Assembly: GCF_932526225.1 (NCBI RefSeq)
Contig: NC_064035.1
Location: forward strand, 2,975,501-3,039,500
Direction: 5' to 3'
DNA: 64,000 bases
From: Nematostella vectensis
Lineage: Eukaryota; Cnidaria; Anthozoa; Actiniaria; Edwardsiidae
Under the pieces are notes generated by a model. That model saw only the letters and a list, made by a program, of their open reading frames with translations, did no database searches and had not been told where the DNA came from. Of the stretch, positions 11,819 to 31,800 are shown in pieces; position 1 is the stretch's first letter, and every line of letters begins with the position of its first letter. Both the position numbers and the translations under genes were made by a program.

Positions 11819-12261
11819 GCACAAACTCCCGGGGGGCATTTCTAGAAAAACAGACGGGGGTGCTCGACAGCAAAATCAATTTTAACTCTAAGGGATGGCA
11901 CTGAGGGCGTGGTCAACAACAATTTTTACCCCTAAGAGATAGCACATTGGGTGTGATCGAAGGAACCTATATTGTTATGTTACCGACAATATAGCCGAAA
12001 GTATCAACCAATCAGTTGACGTGTGGTTTATTGTAAAATACGTTTCGAGCGATTGGGCCACCATTTAGCGTGAGATACCCTAAAAGATAGCAGAATGGGA
12101 AAAATCTTCCTCCCCCGGCGTGTAAATCCCTAAAAGATAGTAGAATCGGAAAAATTCTAAAACACCCCCTAAGAGATAGCAATTGGTAAGAATTTTATAC
12201 CCTAAAAGATAGGTCGAGCACCCCCGTCTACTTTTCTGGAGAGTCCCCCCCGGGCACAAAC
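11819..12261. mobile_element. MITE with about 41-bp inverted ends and 8-bp target duplication
   Basis: The ends are inverted copies of each other: CCCGGGGGG...GGGGGTGCTCGAC at 11828-11868 against GTCGAGCACCCCC...CCCCCCGG at 12213-12253. The most terminal bases show several mismatches. The 8 bases GCACAAAC occur immediately outside on both sides (11819-11826 and 12254-12261), as expected for target duplication by a hAT-type transposase. The interior has four to six copies of a motif like CCCTAAAAGATAG and no coding capacity. It is a non-autonomous element; the hAT assignment rests on the 8-bp duplication only. Confidence 0.75.
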
Positions 12262-12567
12262 ATCATCATCATCATCACTCATTTTGTTTTATAAGAAAGT
12301 GATATGAAGCTCATCCGTAAATTCGAAAAATACCTGCACGCCAAAAATTGCTACCCTAAAAAATGCTCTATAAGCAAAAATTTCCCTTAAAAACTGTTGT
12401 TTCTGGTCGCCAAAACGTTGCATAAGTTTTCATAAAGGAATGGAGATCACAGAAAATCGAGTACCAAGATATCAGGCGGAAAATCCCAGTGCCAAGGCGC
12501 CCTAAAATTATAGCGTGAAGGAAAGTTTTTAGCGCAAACAAAAGTCGTGTAAGCTTCATAGATATTG

Positions 12568-12573
12568 TTTATT
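12568..12573 (-). terminator. Candidate BBS5 poly(A) signal
   Basis: TTTATT on the + strand is AATAAA on the coding strand, about 355 bases beyond the BBS5 stop (12927). There is no further support. Confidence 0.3.
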
Positions 12574-12926
12574 TACAACCAACCCTAATATTTACATGCT
12601 GATGACTGTGTAACTCTCAACAGTGCAAGAAATATGGCCTGCCCCGTTTAACAAAGATAACTGGCGAATGCAACGGTATGCTATGTCTGAGAGAACGAAA
12701 AAAATGCCGGGCTCAGCTATATATGTGCTTTGCTGTTTGTAGAGAATGGTGGATGATTCCGTGAAGAAGTTCGCCAACATTCCTTTTGATCTCTTTTAAA
12801 CCAAGCGTGAAATTGCCATACTGGGCGTTTAACTGCTGCTGTTTTCAAGGGGTTGAATGTTTCTCAAGATCATATTTACAAAAAGGACTGCGCCCTTTTC
12901 TACTTATCCTGTTGACATCGAAGTGA

Positions 12927-20190
<7,264 letters not shown>

Positions 20191-21312
20191 TTTGTTTTTA
20201 TCGCTTCAGATAACCTTAGTAACCTCGCGTTGATTTCAAGCAGAGAGACACTGGCTCTAACAAAGGGTACCCATAACTCTCATAACAATGCAAGATTCAG
20301 ATACGAGAAAGATCAAGAGAACATATACCACATATAACAGCTAGGAAGTTTATTGAAACCACACATAACATTAGGGAGCAGTAATTATTTAGCGAAGGGA
20401 AAGGCTGCTATATCTGGGAAGGAGTGGTTGCATGTGCGATTTCTTGAACTCAGATGTTATGTGGGAGAGGCCTTTTTTTAACAGGTATTATGATCAATTT
20501 TAGCCTCCAAAGTCTGGAATTTCGAACTTTTCTTTGAAGAGGCACAGACCCCTTACAAAATAAGAGCATAAATGTGATGCGCCTTTTTTTGCTGAGCTCC
20601 GGCGTCTTTACTAAAAATTACTAGGTAGAGACTATTGAACGAGATGCATTAAGTCGCTCCTCCAAGCCGTAAAATCCTTCAACGTATCTTAAAACGCATG
20701 GCCATCACAATCATCTGGTCAGCGGGAACAGGAGTCATGACGTCATATGATACATACTCTGGGAAGGCACACGCTACCAGAAACTTCCGTACCACGTGAC
20801 AAATACGACACCACTGTAATCGAAAACAGCCAAGTAGTCGAGCAGTACAACGTCTACACTAATAGCTGTTCAGTTGTGACGAGGATTCCTGGGCCTAACG
20901 GGGTTGTGTGTTTTTTTACTCTTGCTCCCAGAAGTAAGGGTGAGAAAGAATTGTTGCCTTTGTTTGTGTGTACCCGGGTCGAGAAACTAAGAATGGGGGC
21001 AAGCAAAGGGGAGCAAGGAATATGGAATTGTAACTGATAAACAATGAAAACAAATCGAGGACATGGCCGAGAATCGAACCTCGTCCAGATCAGGTAAAAT
21101 GAGAAATAGTAGACCAACAGCCACACTTGTAAATAAATCTTTTTTGATACCTAGTTCCTTATGGGGGATTCTGGCTCAATAAGCGGTTTCTCCTTTCTAT
21201 AAGAGACTATAGGTTCATTAAAGACTCTAGCCGTATGAGGCTGAGATCCGTGATAAGGTGCCAGGTTTTATAAGAATCTTCAGAAGATTCTGTTTAGTCG
21301 GGTGGAAGCTCA

Positions 21313-21462
21313 TGGCCTCTACCTTTTAAATTAGACTATGAGTAATTCACTTTTAGATAATCTGACTAAACATTCTAATGCCTATCTGTGGCAACAAATC
21401 GACGTCCATGAAAAAATGTATTATCATATCCTAATACTGAATTTAGAATCTCTCCATAAACG
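21313..21462. repeat. Dispersed repeat, copy 1 of 2
   Basis: It shares CTCTACCTTT, TTTTAGATAATCTGACTAAA, CATTCTAAT, CCTATCTGTGG and TATCATATCCTAATACTGAA in the same order with 22220-22380. It is likely an interspersed element of unknown class. Confidence 0.7.
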
Positions 21463-22219
21463 AAGCTCATGGACAAAAAGCTCATGTCAAAACTGGTGTA
21501 ACTTATCAGCGTCTATCCCCCACTAGATTAAGTTCGTGGTTTATTACACTGCGACGCGCGCTACCGTGGCCACTGTAAAGTAAGCCAATGGAATCGCTAG
21601 AGACATCCTATTATTGTTGGGGAAAAAGGGGGTGGGGGGGGGGGGGGGGGGTGGAGGCCGTTTTGTGTGGTAAGGTGGTGGGCGTCATAAGCCCGTGCAC
21701 GTTTATGCATCATTCAAGACAGTTTCAATTCCACTTTCTTTCCATCTATTTATAATACATGTTATTGTGAGCACACTCGAAACACAAGAAACATGTAAGG
21801 GAGTTCAAACGTGTAGCGCGTACACACCTTATTCAATAGTCCAAACGTTCAAGCAGGCGAAGCATTCATCGTCTTACTTATCCTGTAAAGCATCATGCCT
21901 AATCATGCGATTTGGATTCTTTATATTGCGAAACGTGGCTCAGCTTAATTAAACTAGTGATAAATATAGACAATGAAACATACAATGAAACATGTTTCAA
22001 GCTCAGATTAATAGGTGTACACGTCTTTCTAAAAAGTGCTGGGGTCAGGAAAACAAAGTAATGTAGTTTTTATTTCAAATAAAATTTTAACCATTTTCTT
22101 GGTGTTTTTCTAAATTTGAAGGGCAAAATTTGAAAAGGCCCAAATATAATCTTTAAAACTAAAGAATATTGGAAATCATGGTGAAAGTCACATTTTTCAA
22201 CTGCTACATGTTTTGGGCT

Positions 22220-22380
22220 TAACTATACCTCTACCTTTCAAATGAGACTATAACTATAAGCTATACACTTTTTAGATAATCTGACTAAACATTCTAATAC
22301 CTATCTGTGGGGACCAATCGACGCCCATAAAAATTTGTTTTATCATATCCTAATACTGAATTTAGAATCTTTCAACGAAT
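22220..22380. repeat. Dispersed repeat, copy 2 of 2
   Basis: Same element as at 21313-21462, same orientation, diverged by scattered substitutions. Confidence 0.7.
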
Positions 22381-22882
22381 CATTTTTAAAAGTCACGTAA
22401 CATTTGCATTTCGTTACATTTATAATTTGTCGATAGAAAATCTGTTTTCATAGAATAATAGTTAAATATGCGAACCACCCGCCACGAGTCCTACTTTCCA
22501 TTTCGTCTGTTAGTGGTTGCTGAATAATAATAATTATAATAACAATTTGTTATACTCCATACATACTCCCATATACATCACACACAAACCAATAACACAC
22601 GTCACATAGAAATTGTTAAAAATGTGTTGCTGAAAATAACTTTCTGTAGAGAGATCCCGCTCGCAGGCGGTAATAATTTATGTGTTCGTTCCCACTTCGC
22701 ACGTTGGATCACGGATCCGGTACAGTATCCTTTTTGGGAAGATGCCTTTTCTTCTGGGTAATTTCACGTTGCCACTTGCTTGAAGCATCCGGCATAAAAT
22801 TTGTTCGAAAAGTCTATGCTTGTTAGTGTCACACAGTGTTGTGGCGCTTGGCCATCCGGGTCTAAGAGCAGAGCAGCATTCG

Positions 22883-25800
22883 TCAGGACGTGAGCCCGCG
22901 CTCTGCGTCAAGCTTCTGCCAGCGGCGCTTATTCGATTCAGCGCCATCCACCAAAGGTTGCAATTTGTTGTTCAGCTTCGCTAGCACCTAAAACAGAGCA
23001 AAGTTATGATTGGCTAGCACCTAAAACAGAGCAAAGTTATGATTGGCTAGCACCTCTAAAACAGAGCAAAGTTATGATTCGGTAGCAACTTTAAAACAGA
23101 GCAAAGTTATGATTGGCTGGCACCTAAAACAGAGCAAAGTTATGATTGGCCAGGACCGAAAACAGAGCAAAGTTATGATTGGCTAGCACCTGAAATAGAG
23201 CAAAGTTTCGAATGGCTAGGACCTAAAACAGTGCAAAGTATAGAACAAGGGTTCAGACTCGTTACGACCTCGTTTGGACGATATAGAGTTATGTTATTAA
23301 TATGAAAGCAGCTCACCTTAAAAACTGGTAGACCAGTTGTCTCGAAAAATTGAACTTGTAGTTTAGGTAGCTCGTCGATTTTTTGTCGATCCATTATGGC
23401 CTAGAGAAGACATTCATATAAGTTATAGAAAAAGAGAATAACTACAAAATGGTTAAATGCTTTATAAGGCCCTGTATAGTCAAGTATCTGAACTCCCTAC
23501 GCGGCTTTTATTGCATCAAAGGAAGAGCGTAGCCGCGTAGAAAAAGGATACTGAATTAGGACATGTGGGAGAAGATGATCTGCATTGGATAAGGGAAGAT
23601 AATAAATAAAGGGAGCACCGGTCTTTCCCAAGACCAACTGGTGCAAATGTCGCTCATTCTCTACCCCAGAGGGGATCATGGCAGACAAAGATGGGGGGGG
23701 GGGGGGGGGGGGAAGCATGGGTGTCGTATAAGATTCTCCAAACTTACCATTGGTTCCATATTGTATCGCTCTCGCTCCATGTCTCCTTGCTCAAAAAATT
23801 CTCGAGTCACAAGATTTACAACCTAAAATGGACATTAGAAATTAGTCAAATAGCCTGGCTTTAAACCTATCACCCATTCATTGATGCTTAGAATGAAACA
23901 TTCTGATATCAGCTATCGATCCATTAATAATGTAGCTGATGTTTAAGGTACCAGAGGAGAAAAAAATGTACTCGATTGCCTAGAGGCAAAAGTCCTCTAT
24001 TTCGATTGGCTTCCGTTGTCCAGAAACGTTTATTATCAATTTGTTGTAAAGGTATTATTTATCAAACTCACTTCTTTTTGTATTTCCCAAGGCTTCGTTG
24101 TGCCATTCAAGTCACAAGCCGTCATCATCATGGCCCTACAACCACACAACAGGGCTATTAATCACTCTGATAACCGTTACAAAAGGAGCCATAGATAAAC
24201 GTCTCAACAACAAGACTAGTTTCGTGTGTCCCTAACTTCTCCAAAACGCGCGCGGTTATCTTGTACGCGCACCAAAAACGCGCGCGGCTATTCCGTACGC
24301 GCACCAAAAGCGCGCATAGCCATCTCGTACACGCACCAAAAACGCGCGCGACTATCTCGTACGCGCCCCAAAAACGCGCGCGGCTATCTTGTACGCGTAT
24401 CAAAAACGCGCGCGGCTATCTCGTACTCGTACGCGCACCAAAAAACGCGCGCGGCTATCTCGTACGCGCACCATGCACTTGCGTAACAGGACACACAGGT
24501 TACTGCTGCTACACCGGTTACTGTCAATGTATCTTGTACAATGCCATGAAGTCCTGTTTTACCATGCTCATGCTAGGGTAACCAATACCATACGAGTTGT
24601 AAGTGTCTGTCTTTATTTCGCAGGTTCTCATTTTCACGATTTATGGGCAAACTTTGGTATTCTAATATTATTCGCATTTTTGTCATATTTCTCATGGCTG
24701 AAAAGAAACAACATGTTTACAAAACATGCCAAAACCAGCTACGGAAACCCGAAAGTGTAACAGAGTCACTGTTACTATCTCACACGTACTTGAGCATGTC
24801 CCGGTGGTCCATGTTGTACGGGTCAAACTCGCCACTCTCCACAAGCGCGAAGAACTTCGGCCTTTGCCTGAAAAATATAACAGATGATCAATTAGAAAGT
24901 AACGGTATAGCTTTACAAGTAACTTGTAATACAAGCCAGGAGCAGATGAAGGCAAGGGGACTATCCTGTTATAGATCCACGTTAAATGTACAAGACAAAA
25001 TTTCCCTTATAATATAGCATTATGTTTGAAGGTCTCTACAAAAATTGCTGCTTTTTTGGTTTACAGAGCAACTTTATATCATCTAAGGCCGTTAAATTAC
25101 ATAATCCAGACAGGCTTATGGAAAAACAGGCGGAAAACAGACAGAACACGTACTTGAAATTAGTGGCGAGATCCGTAGATAGGATAGAATGCTTGATGTA
25201 GCTTATGACTTGTCGATATTCGTCCGCTGATAATCCTTGGAAGATATTGTGTCCCTAAAATCATCAAACAGAAGATGATGCATCGAGAAGAGCGAAATAG
25301 ACTGCTAAGCTTAAGCAGACTTGTGACCGGGTTGATTACGGGAAAGACCCAAAGCTATAACACCTTTAATTAGTAATCTCCTTTTTGTCCATTGTAGACT
25401 TTTCTCGATCACGCCTCATAAAGGCACTATTACTAAGGAGTTTTTTTTTTCTGGGGAGAGGGAGGAGGGGCTTAGTTACTTCTTGTATTTGCTAGGAGAA
25501 ATATTGATTGTAAAATGACAACTCTACTGGGAGAAGAGGGGGGGAGGGGGGGCTTAGTTACTTATTGTATTTGCTAGGAGGAATATTGATTGTAAAATGA
25601 CAACTCTACTGGGAGAAGAGGGGGGGAGGGGGGGCTTAGTCACTTCTTGTATTTGCTAGGAGCAATATTGATTGTAAAATGACAACTATACTGGGAGAAG
25701 AGGGGGGAGGGGCTTAGTTACTTCTTGTATTTGCTAGGAGGAATATTGATTGTAAAATGACAACTCTACTGGGAGAAGAGGGGGGGGGCTTAGTTACTTC

Positions 25801-28800
25801 TTGTATTTGCTAGGAGGAATATTGATTGTAAAATGACAACTCTACTGGGAGAAGAGGGGGGGAGGGGGGCTTAGTTACCTCTTGTATTTGCTAGGAGGAA
25901 TATTGATTGTAAAATGACAACTCTACTGGGAGAAGAGGGGGGGAGGGGGGCTTAGTTACTTCTTGTATTTGCTAGGAGGAATATTGATTGTAAAATGATA
26001 ACTATACTGGGAGAAGAGGGGGGAGGGGGGCTTAGTTACTTCTTGTATTTGCTAGGAGAAATATTGATTGTAAAATGACAACTCTACTGGGAGAAGAGGG
26101 GGGGAGGGGGGCTTAGTCACTTCTTGTATTTGCTAGGAGGAATATTGATTGTAAAATGACAACTCTACTGGGAGAAGAGGGGGGAGGGGGGCTTAGTTAC
26201 TTCTTGTATTTGCTAGGAGGAATATTGATTGTAAAATGATAACTATACTGGGAGAAGAGGGGGGGAGGGGGGCTTAGTTACTTCTTGTATTTGCTAGGAG
26301 GAATATTGATTGTAAAATGACAACTCTACTGGGAGAAGAGGGGGGGAGGGGGGCTTAGTTACTTCTTGTATTTGCTAGGAGAAATATTGATTGTAAAATG
26401 ACAACTCTACTGGGAGAAGAGGGGGGGAGGGGGGCTTAGTTACTTCTTGTATTTGCTAGGAGGAATATTAATTGTAAAATGACAACTCTACTGGGAGAAG
26501 AGGGGGGAGGGGGGCTTAGTTACTTCTTGTATTTGCTAGGAGGAATATTGATTGTAAAATGATAACTATACTGGGAGAAGAGGGGGGGAAGGGGCTTAGT
26601 TACTTCTTGTATTTGCTAGGAGGAATATTGATTGTAAAATAATACCTATACTGGGAGAAGAGGGGGGGGAGGAGGGGCTTAGTTACTTCTTGTATTTGCT
26701 AGGAGGAATATTGATTGTAAAATGACAACTGGGAGAAGAGGGGGGAGGGGAGGGGGCTCTCACCTCGTCCTCCGTGCCCGTGCGCGAGGATCTTCTTACC
26801 TCTGTGCTAAGAATGATGACCGCGTGGTTGAAGTGATGATGCTCCAGGGTTGATGTCCCATACAGCTTGGATAGGGGTGAGTCCGTCCTATAGTACAGAA
26901 AGGCAAGTCAATAATTGTCTCTGCTCTCTGTGTTGCGTCCTCTACTGTGGATTTACGTTTTTGCATGTGTTCAGTTGGTATACAGTTGTTGCATTAATGT
27001 TCTTGGTGTGTAATTCTATATGAGTACATATGGCTTTGGTAATCATTTACCCAAAATTAAATTTGGTTGTCACTTCTAAGTGATTTCCATTTTCTAATAG
27101 GCCCTCATTGATGTTGACCCTCTAGAAAGACCTGTTTTCATGTCCAAGGTCCCGTCCCTGATTTTCTCCAAATAATAAAAGGGCGGTTAACGTTACAAAA
27201 CGAATACTCACTTTGCTTGAAAGGCATTGTTGGTACCCCTGTGGTCTAGGTCGTGGCACAGGCAGCCCACAATAAGCCCTAGACACTCGAGTTTGGTAAT
27301 AACAGAAGCCATGCCTCCCGTCTCCAGGACAAAAGAAAAAGATGGAACTCAGTTAAACCTCTAAGCGTGTTTCTTGATCTGTGTACACGGTTCCTCTTCA
27401 CTAAAGGGTCAATTCATCTATCTTCTTCTGCAAAGGATACGAAGGGGCGTGGGGGAGACAGGCAGATTTGTGTGTGGGGAAGGGAGGGGGGTTGGTTGCC
27501 ACCACCTTTTCTGTTTCCAATACTTACCGTTAACATGCAGAACATTGACTGTGCTACGTTGAATGCGTGCCTCCAGTTGTGGTAAATGACATTACGATAG
27601 TTGTTCTTGACTGTCAGGATCCATCTACTCAGCACCTGAAACAAGCAGCGACCACCCAGTTACGCACCATCAGCACCTAAAACAAGCAGCGACCTCCCAG
27701 TTACGCACCATCAGCACCTAAAACAAGCAGCGACCTCCCAGTTACGCACCATCAGCACCTAAAACAAGCAGCGACCTCCCAGTTACGCACCATCAGCACC
27801 TAAAACAAGCAGCGACCACTCAGTTACGCACCATTAGCACCTATAACAAGCAGCGACCTCCCAGTTACGCACCATCAGCACCTAAAACAAGCAGCGACCT
27901 CCCAATTACGCACCATCATCACCTAAAACAAGCATCGACCACCCAGTTACGCACCACTAGCACCTAAAACAAGCAGCGACCTCCCAGTTACGCACCATTA
28001 GCACCTAAAACAAGCAGCGACCACTCAGTTACGCACCATTAGCACCTATAACAAGCAGCGACCACCCAGTTACGCACCATTAGCACCTAAAACAAGCAGC
28101 GACCACCCAGTTACGCACCATTAGCACGTGAAAGAAGCAGTGACCACCCAGCTACGCACCATTAGCACGTGAAACAAGCAGTGACCACCCAGTTACGCAC
28201 CATAAGCATGTGAAACAAGCAGCGACTACCTAGTTACGCACGATTGGCACCAAAAACAAGCAGCGACCACCCAGTTACGCACCATTAGCACGTGAAACAA
28301 GCAGCGACCACCCAGTTACGCACGATTAGCACCTAAAACAAGCAGCGACCACCCAGTTACGCACCCTTAGCACATGAAACAAGCAGTGACCACCCAGTTA
28401 CGCGCCATTAGCACGTGAACCAAGCAGTGACCACCCAGTTACGCACGATTAGCACCTAAAACAAGCAGCGACCAAACGGTTACGCACTATTAGCACGTGA
28501 AACAAGCAGTGACCACCCAGTTACGCACCATTAGCACGTGAAACAAGCAGCGACCACCCAGTTACGCACGATAAGCACCTAAAACAAGCAGCGACCAACC
28601 AGTTACGCACCATTAGCAGGTGAAACGAGCAGTGACCACCCAGTTACGCACGATTAGCGCCTAAAACAAGCAGCTACCAAACGGTTACGCACCATTAGCA
28701 CGTAAAAGAAGCAGTGACCATCCAGTTACGCACCATTAGCACGTGAAACAAGCAGCGACCACCCAGTTACGCACGATAAGCACCTAAAACAAGCAGCGAC

Positions 28801-31800
28801 CACCCAGTTTCGCACGATTAGCACGTGAAACAACAACTGACCACACAGTTACGCACCATTAGAACGTGAACCAAGCAGTGACCACCCAGTTACGCACCAT
28901 TAGCACGTGAACCAAGCAGTGACCACCCAGTTACGCACCATTAGCACGTGAACCAAGCAGCGACCACTCAGTTATGCACCCTTGGCACGTGAAACAAGCA
29001 AACTCAGTTACGCACCATTAGCACGTGAAACAAGCAGTGACAACTCAGTTACGCACCATTAGCACCTGAAACAAGCAGTGACCACTCAGTTAAGCGCCAT
29101 TAGCACGTGAACCAAGCAGTTACCACCCAGTTACGCACGATTAGCACGTGAAACAAGCAGTGACCACACAGTTACGCACTATTAGCAGTGAAACAAGCAG
29201 TGACCACTCAGTTACGCACCATTAGCAACTGAAACAAGCAGTGACCACCCAGTTACGCACCATTAGAACGTGAACCAAGCAGTGACCACTCAGTTACGCA
29301 TGATTAGTACCTAAAGGTTACGTACTATTAGTACGTGAATGACAACTAACATGTGCTTTTGCAAGTTTAGCACGAGGGCATGAAATAGGCACAATAGCAC
29401 GTGTGTCAACAAAGTTAGCTCTTACAACATTCTATGTAAACACAAGAAAAATACCATAAACAGAAAGAAAAACGCGAAAAACAAAAAAAAGCCACACCAC
29501 AATCACGTGATTATAAGCACATGTAGACAAGAGAGTTATGACTTGATCTTGCAGTAAGCTCCCGACCATGCCACACTAGTCTGTTCCCGAGCCCGCGAAC
29601 AAACAGAATTACTATGGGGCCATACAATTAGTAAACGATTTGAGCAATCAGCACGTGCTTAAGTATCATGAAGTATCATCCGATACCGTGATGATTCAAG
29701 TTACTTATATGCTCAGTAGGAAGTATTATATAACACTGGATTGGAGGATGCCAGCATTCCAAAAAAATCCAGGGCCTTTGTATGAATGTAAAAGTAAAAC
29801 TTGAATTGTAGTGGACAAATGTGACGCAAAACATTCTAAAGGATATTGGGATGTACCTCGTAGTCAATATGAAACTCCTCGATGAAGCCACAGTCCTTGA
29901 ACATACGTAGAGAGGCGATCAGCATGTCGTCCGCAGCAAGAGAGAAGTCATCGAACTTAAAGCTATGCAGATTGATATCCACGGCCTTGGGCACTTGTGT
30001 GTCCTGAGGAGAGCAGATGATGCGGCGATTTCAGATTTATGGACAATTTATGCCTCCTTCACTAGCCCTCAACTTTTCTCTTCTCCTTCCTTTTTTGGAT
30101 TTCTAAAGGTCAGGGCTTTGGGATAGCTAATTCATAGGTGTAACCACATGGGCATTACCTTTGGTGCTAGGGGTTTTACTATTTTGTGATTATAACAATG
30201 TCACAGGTGCAAATATACCTAATGGTAGGGGGCAATCTGGTGATAACTGTGACAAGCCATTCTTTCGTCGGTGCCGCAAATACTGAATTGTTTACCAATC
30301 TTTTAAAGAACTGAAAGTGTTGTCATGCCAATGCAAAAAGTAAGAGTGTTCAACAAACCCTGATTTTCTCCACTTCAGTCTTTTTAGCTGCGACATGGTA
30401 GGAAAGAACCTGTAAATATGTTGAATTACAAAAATTAGACATACAGTTATCTTTATCACGTATCCAGCTTTAGCTGGCATTACATGGGCATTTCATATAC
30501 ACATGCTCGAAAACTACTACTTAAACATTTACTATGAGGCTTACACGGAGAAGACGGATATAAGAAGGGGAAGGCTTGAGCTGACTTGAACCATACCCCT
30601 ATGGCAACACGCTGTTTGGCTCTCACACGAGACATTAATGCCACCTTTGGTTGACGAACGGGGTTGTTATAGTTAGCTGGGGATTTGGGGCGAGTAAAGT
30701 CATACCTCTAAAGCAACCTGTTGCTTGGCCTTGGCACGTGCCATCTGATCATATATCATAGTGTTGTGGATCCCAAGCCCACAAAAGATCGCGAAGGCCT
30801 ATGGAATCGGAAGGTTAACATTGCTGACAACAAGAAAAGATAATTCATTATAATGGCAGACCTTGAAGATCACAAATAAAGTAAATCAAAGAGCACAGTA
30901 ATAAAATAAGAGCAAATAGATTTTATTACTTCTAGACTACCCACAACTATAATGAAATGCCATTGTTGACCACAAAAATAAAAATCAAACGGCACTGTGT
31001 TACATCGTGTGTGCAAATGACGAGATGTAGAAAAAGGGGAGGGATATAAAGAGTATGCACATATGGTTGGCAATAACACATGAAGACTATTACAAGATGT
31101 GTGGCAATAAACCATGAAGACTATTACAAGATGTGTGGCATTAACACATGAAGACTATTACAAGATGTGTGGCAATAAACCATGAAGACTATTACAAGAT
31201 GTGTGGCATTAACACATGAAGACTATTACAAGATGTGTGGCAATAACACATGAAGACTATTACAAGATGTGTGGCAATAACACATGAAGACTATTACAAG
31301 ATGTGTGGCAATAAACCATGAAGACTATTACAAGATGTGTGGCAATAAACCATGAAGACTATTACAAGATGTGTGGCATTAACACATGAAGACTATTACA
31401 AGATGTGTGGCAATAACACATGAAGACTATTACAAGATGTGTGGCAATAACACATGAAGACTATTACAAGATGTGTGGCATTAACACATGAAGACTATTA
31501 CAAGATGTGTGGCATTAACACATGAAGACTATTACAAGATGTGTGGCATTAACACATGAAGACTATTACAAGATGTGTGGCATTAACACATGAAGACTAT
31601 TACAAGATGTGTGGCAATAACACATGAAGACTATTACAAGATGTGTGGCATTAACACATGAAGACTATTACAAGATGTGTGGCAATAACACATGAAGACT
31701 ATTACAAGATGTGTGGCAATAACACATGAAGACTATTACAAGATGTGTGGCATTAACACATGAAGACTATTACAAGATGTGTGGCAATAAACCATGAAGA

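Larger units (their letters stand above)
20191..22882. other. Intergenic region between BBS5 promoter and PDE11 3' end
   Basis: It holds the BBS5 5' flank, a poly-G run at about 21634-21651, a diverged dispersed repeat present twice (21313-21462 and 22220-22380), and the PDE11 3' UTR at its right end. Open frames such as 20747-21037 show no domain. No gene was recognised. Confidence 0.45.

Noticed and set aside
20211-20225. Possible RFX X-box upstream of BBS5 (ATAACCTTAGTAACC)
   Set aside because: The two half-sites are in direct, not inverted, orientation, so it does not fit the X-box pattern expected for a ciliary gene promoter.
21055-21125. tRNA-like sequence on the minus strand (GAGGTTCGATTCTCGGCC with an upstream TGGCTGTTGG)
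   Set aside because: The B box looks good but the T stem does not pair properly and no convincing anticodon arm forms. At most it is a tRNA-derived SINE fragment.
24226-24760. Overlapping Arg/Thr/Ala-rich frames on the + strand
   Set aside because: Produced by the CGCGCG-rich 34-bp repeat in a PDE11 intron.
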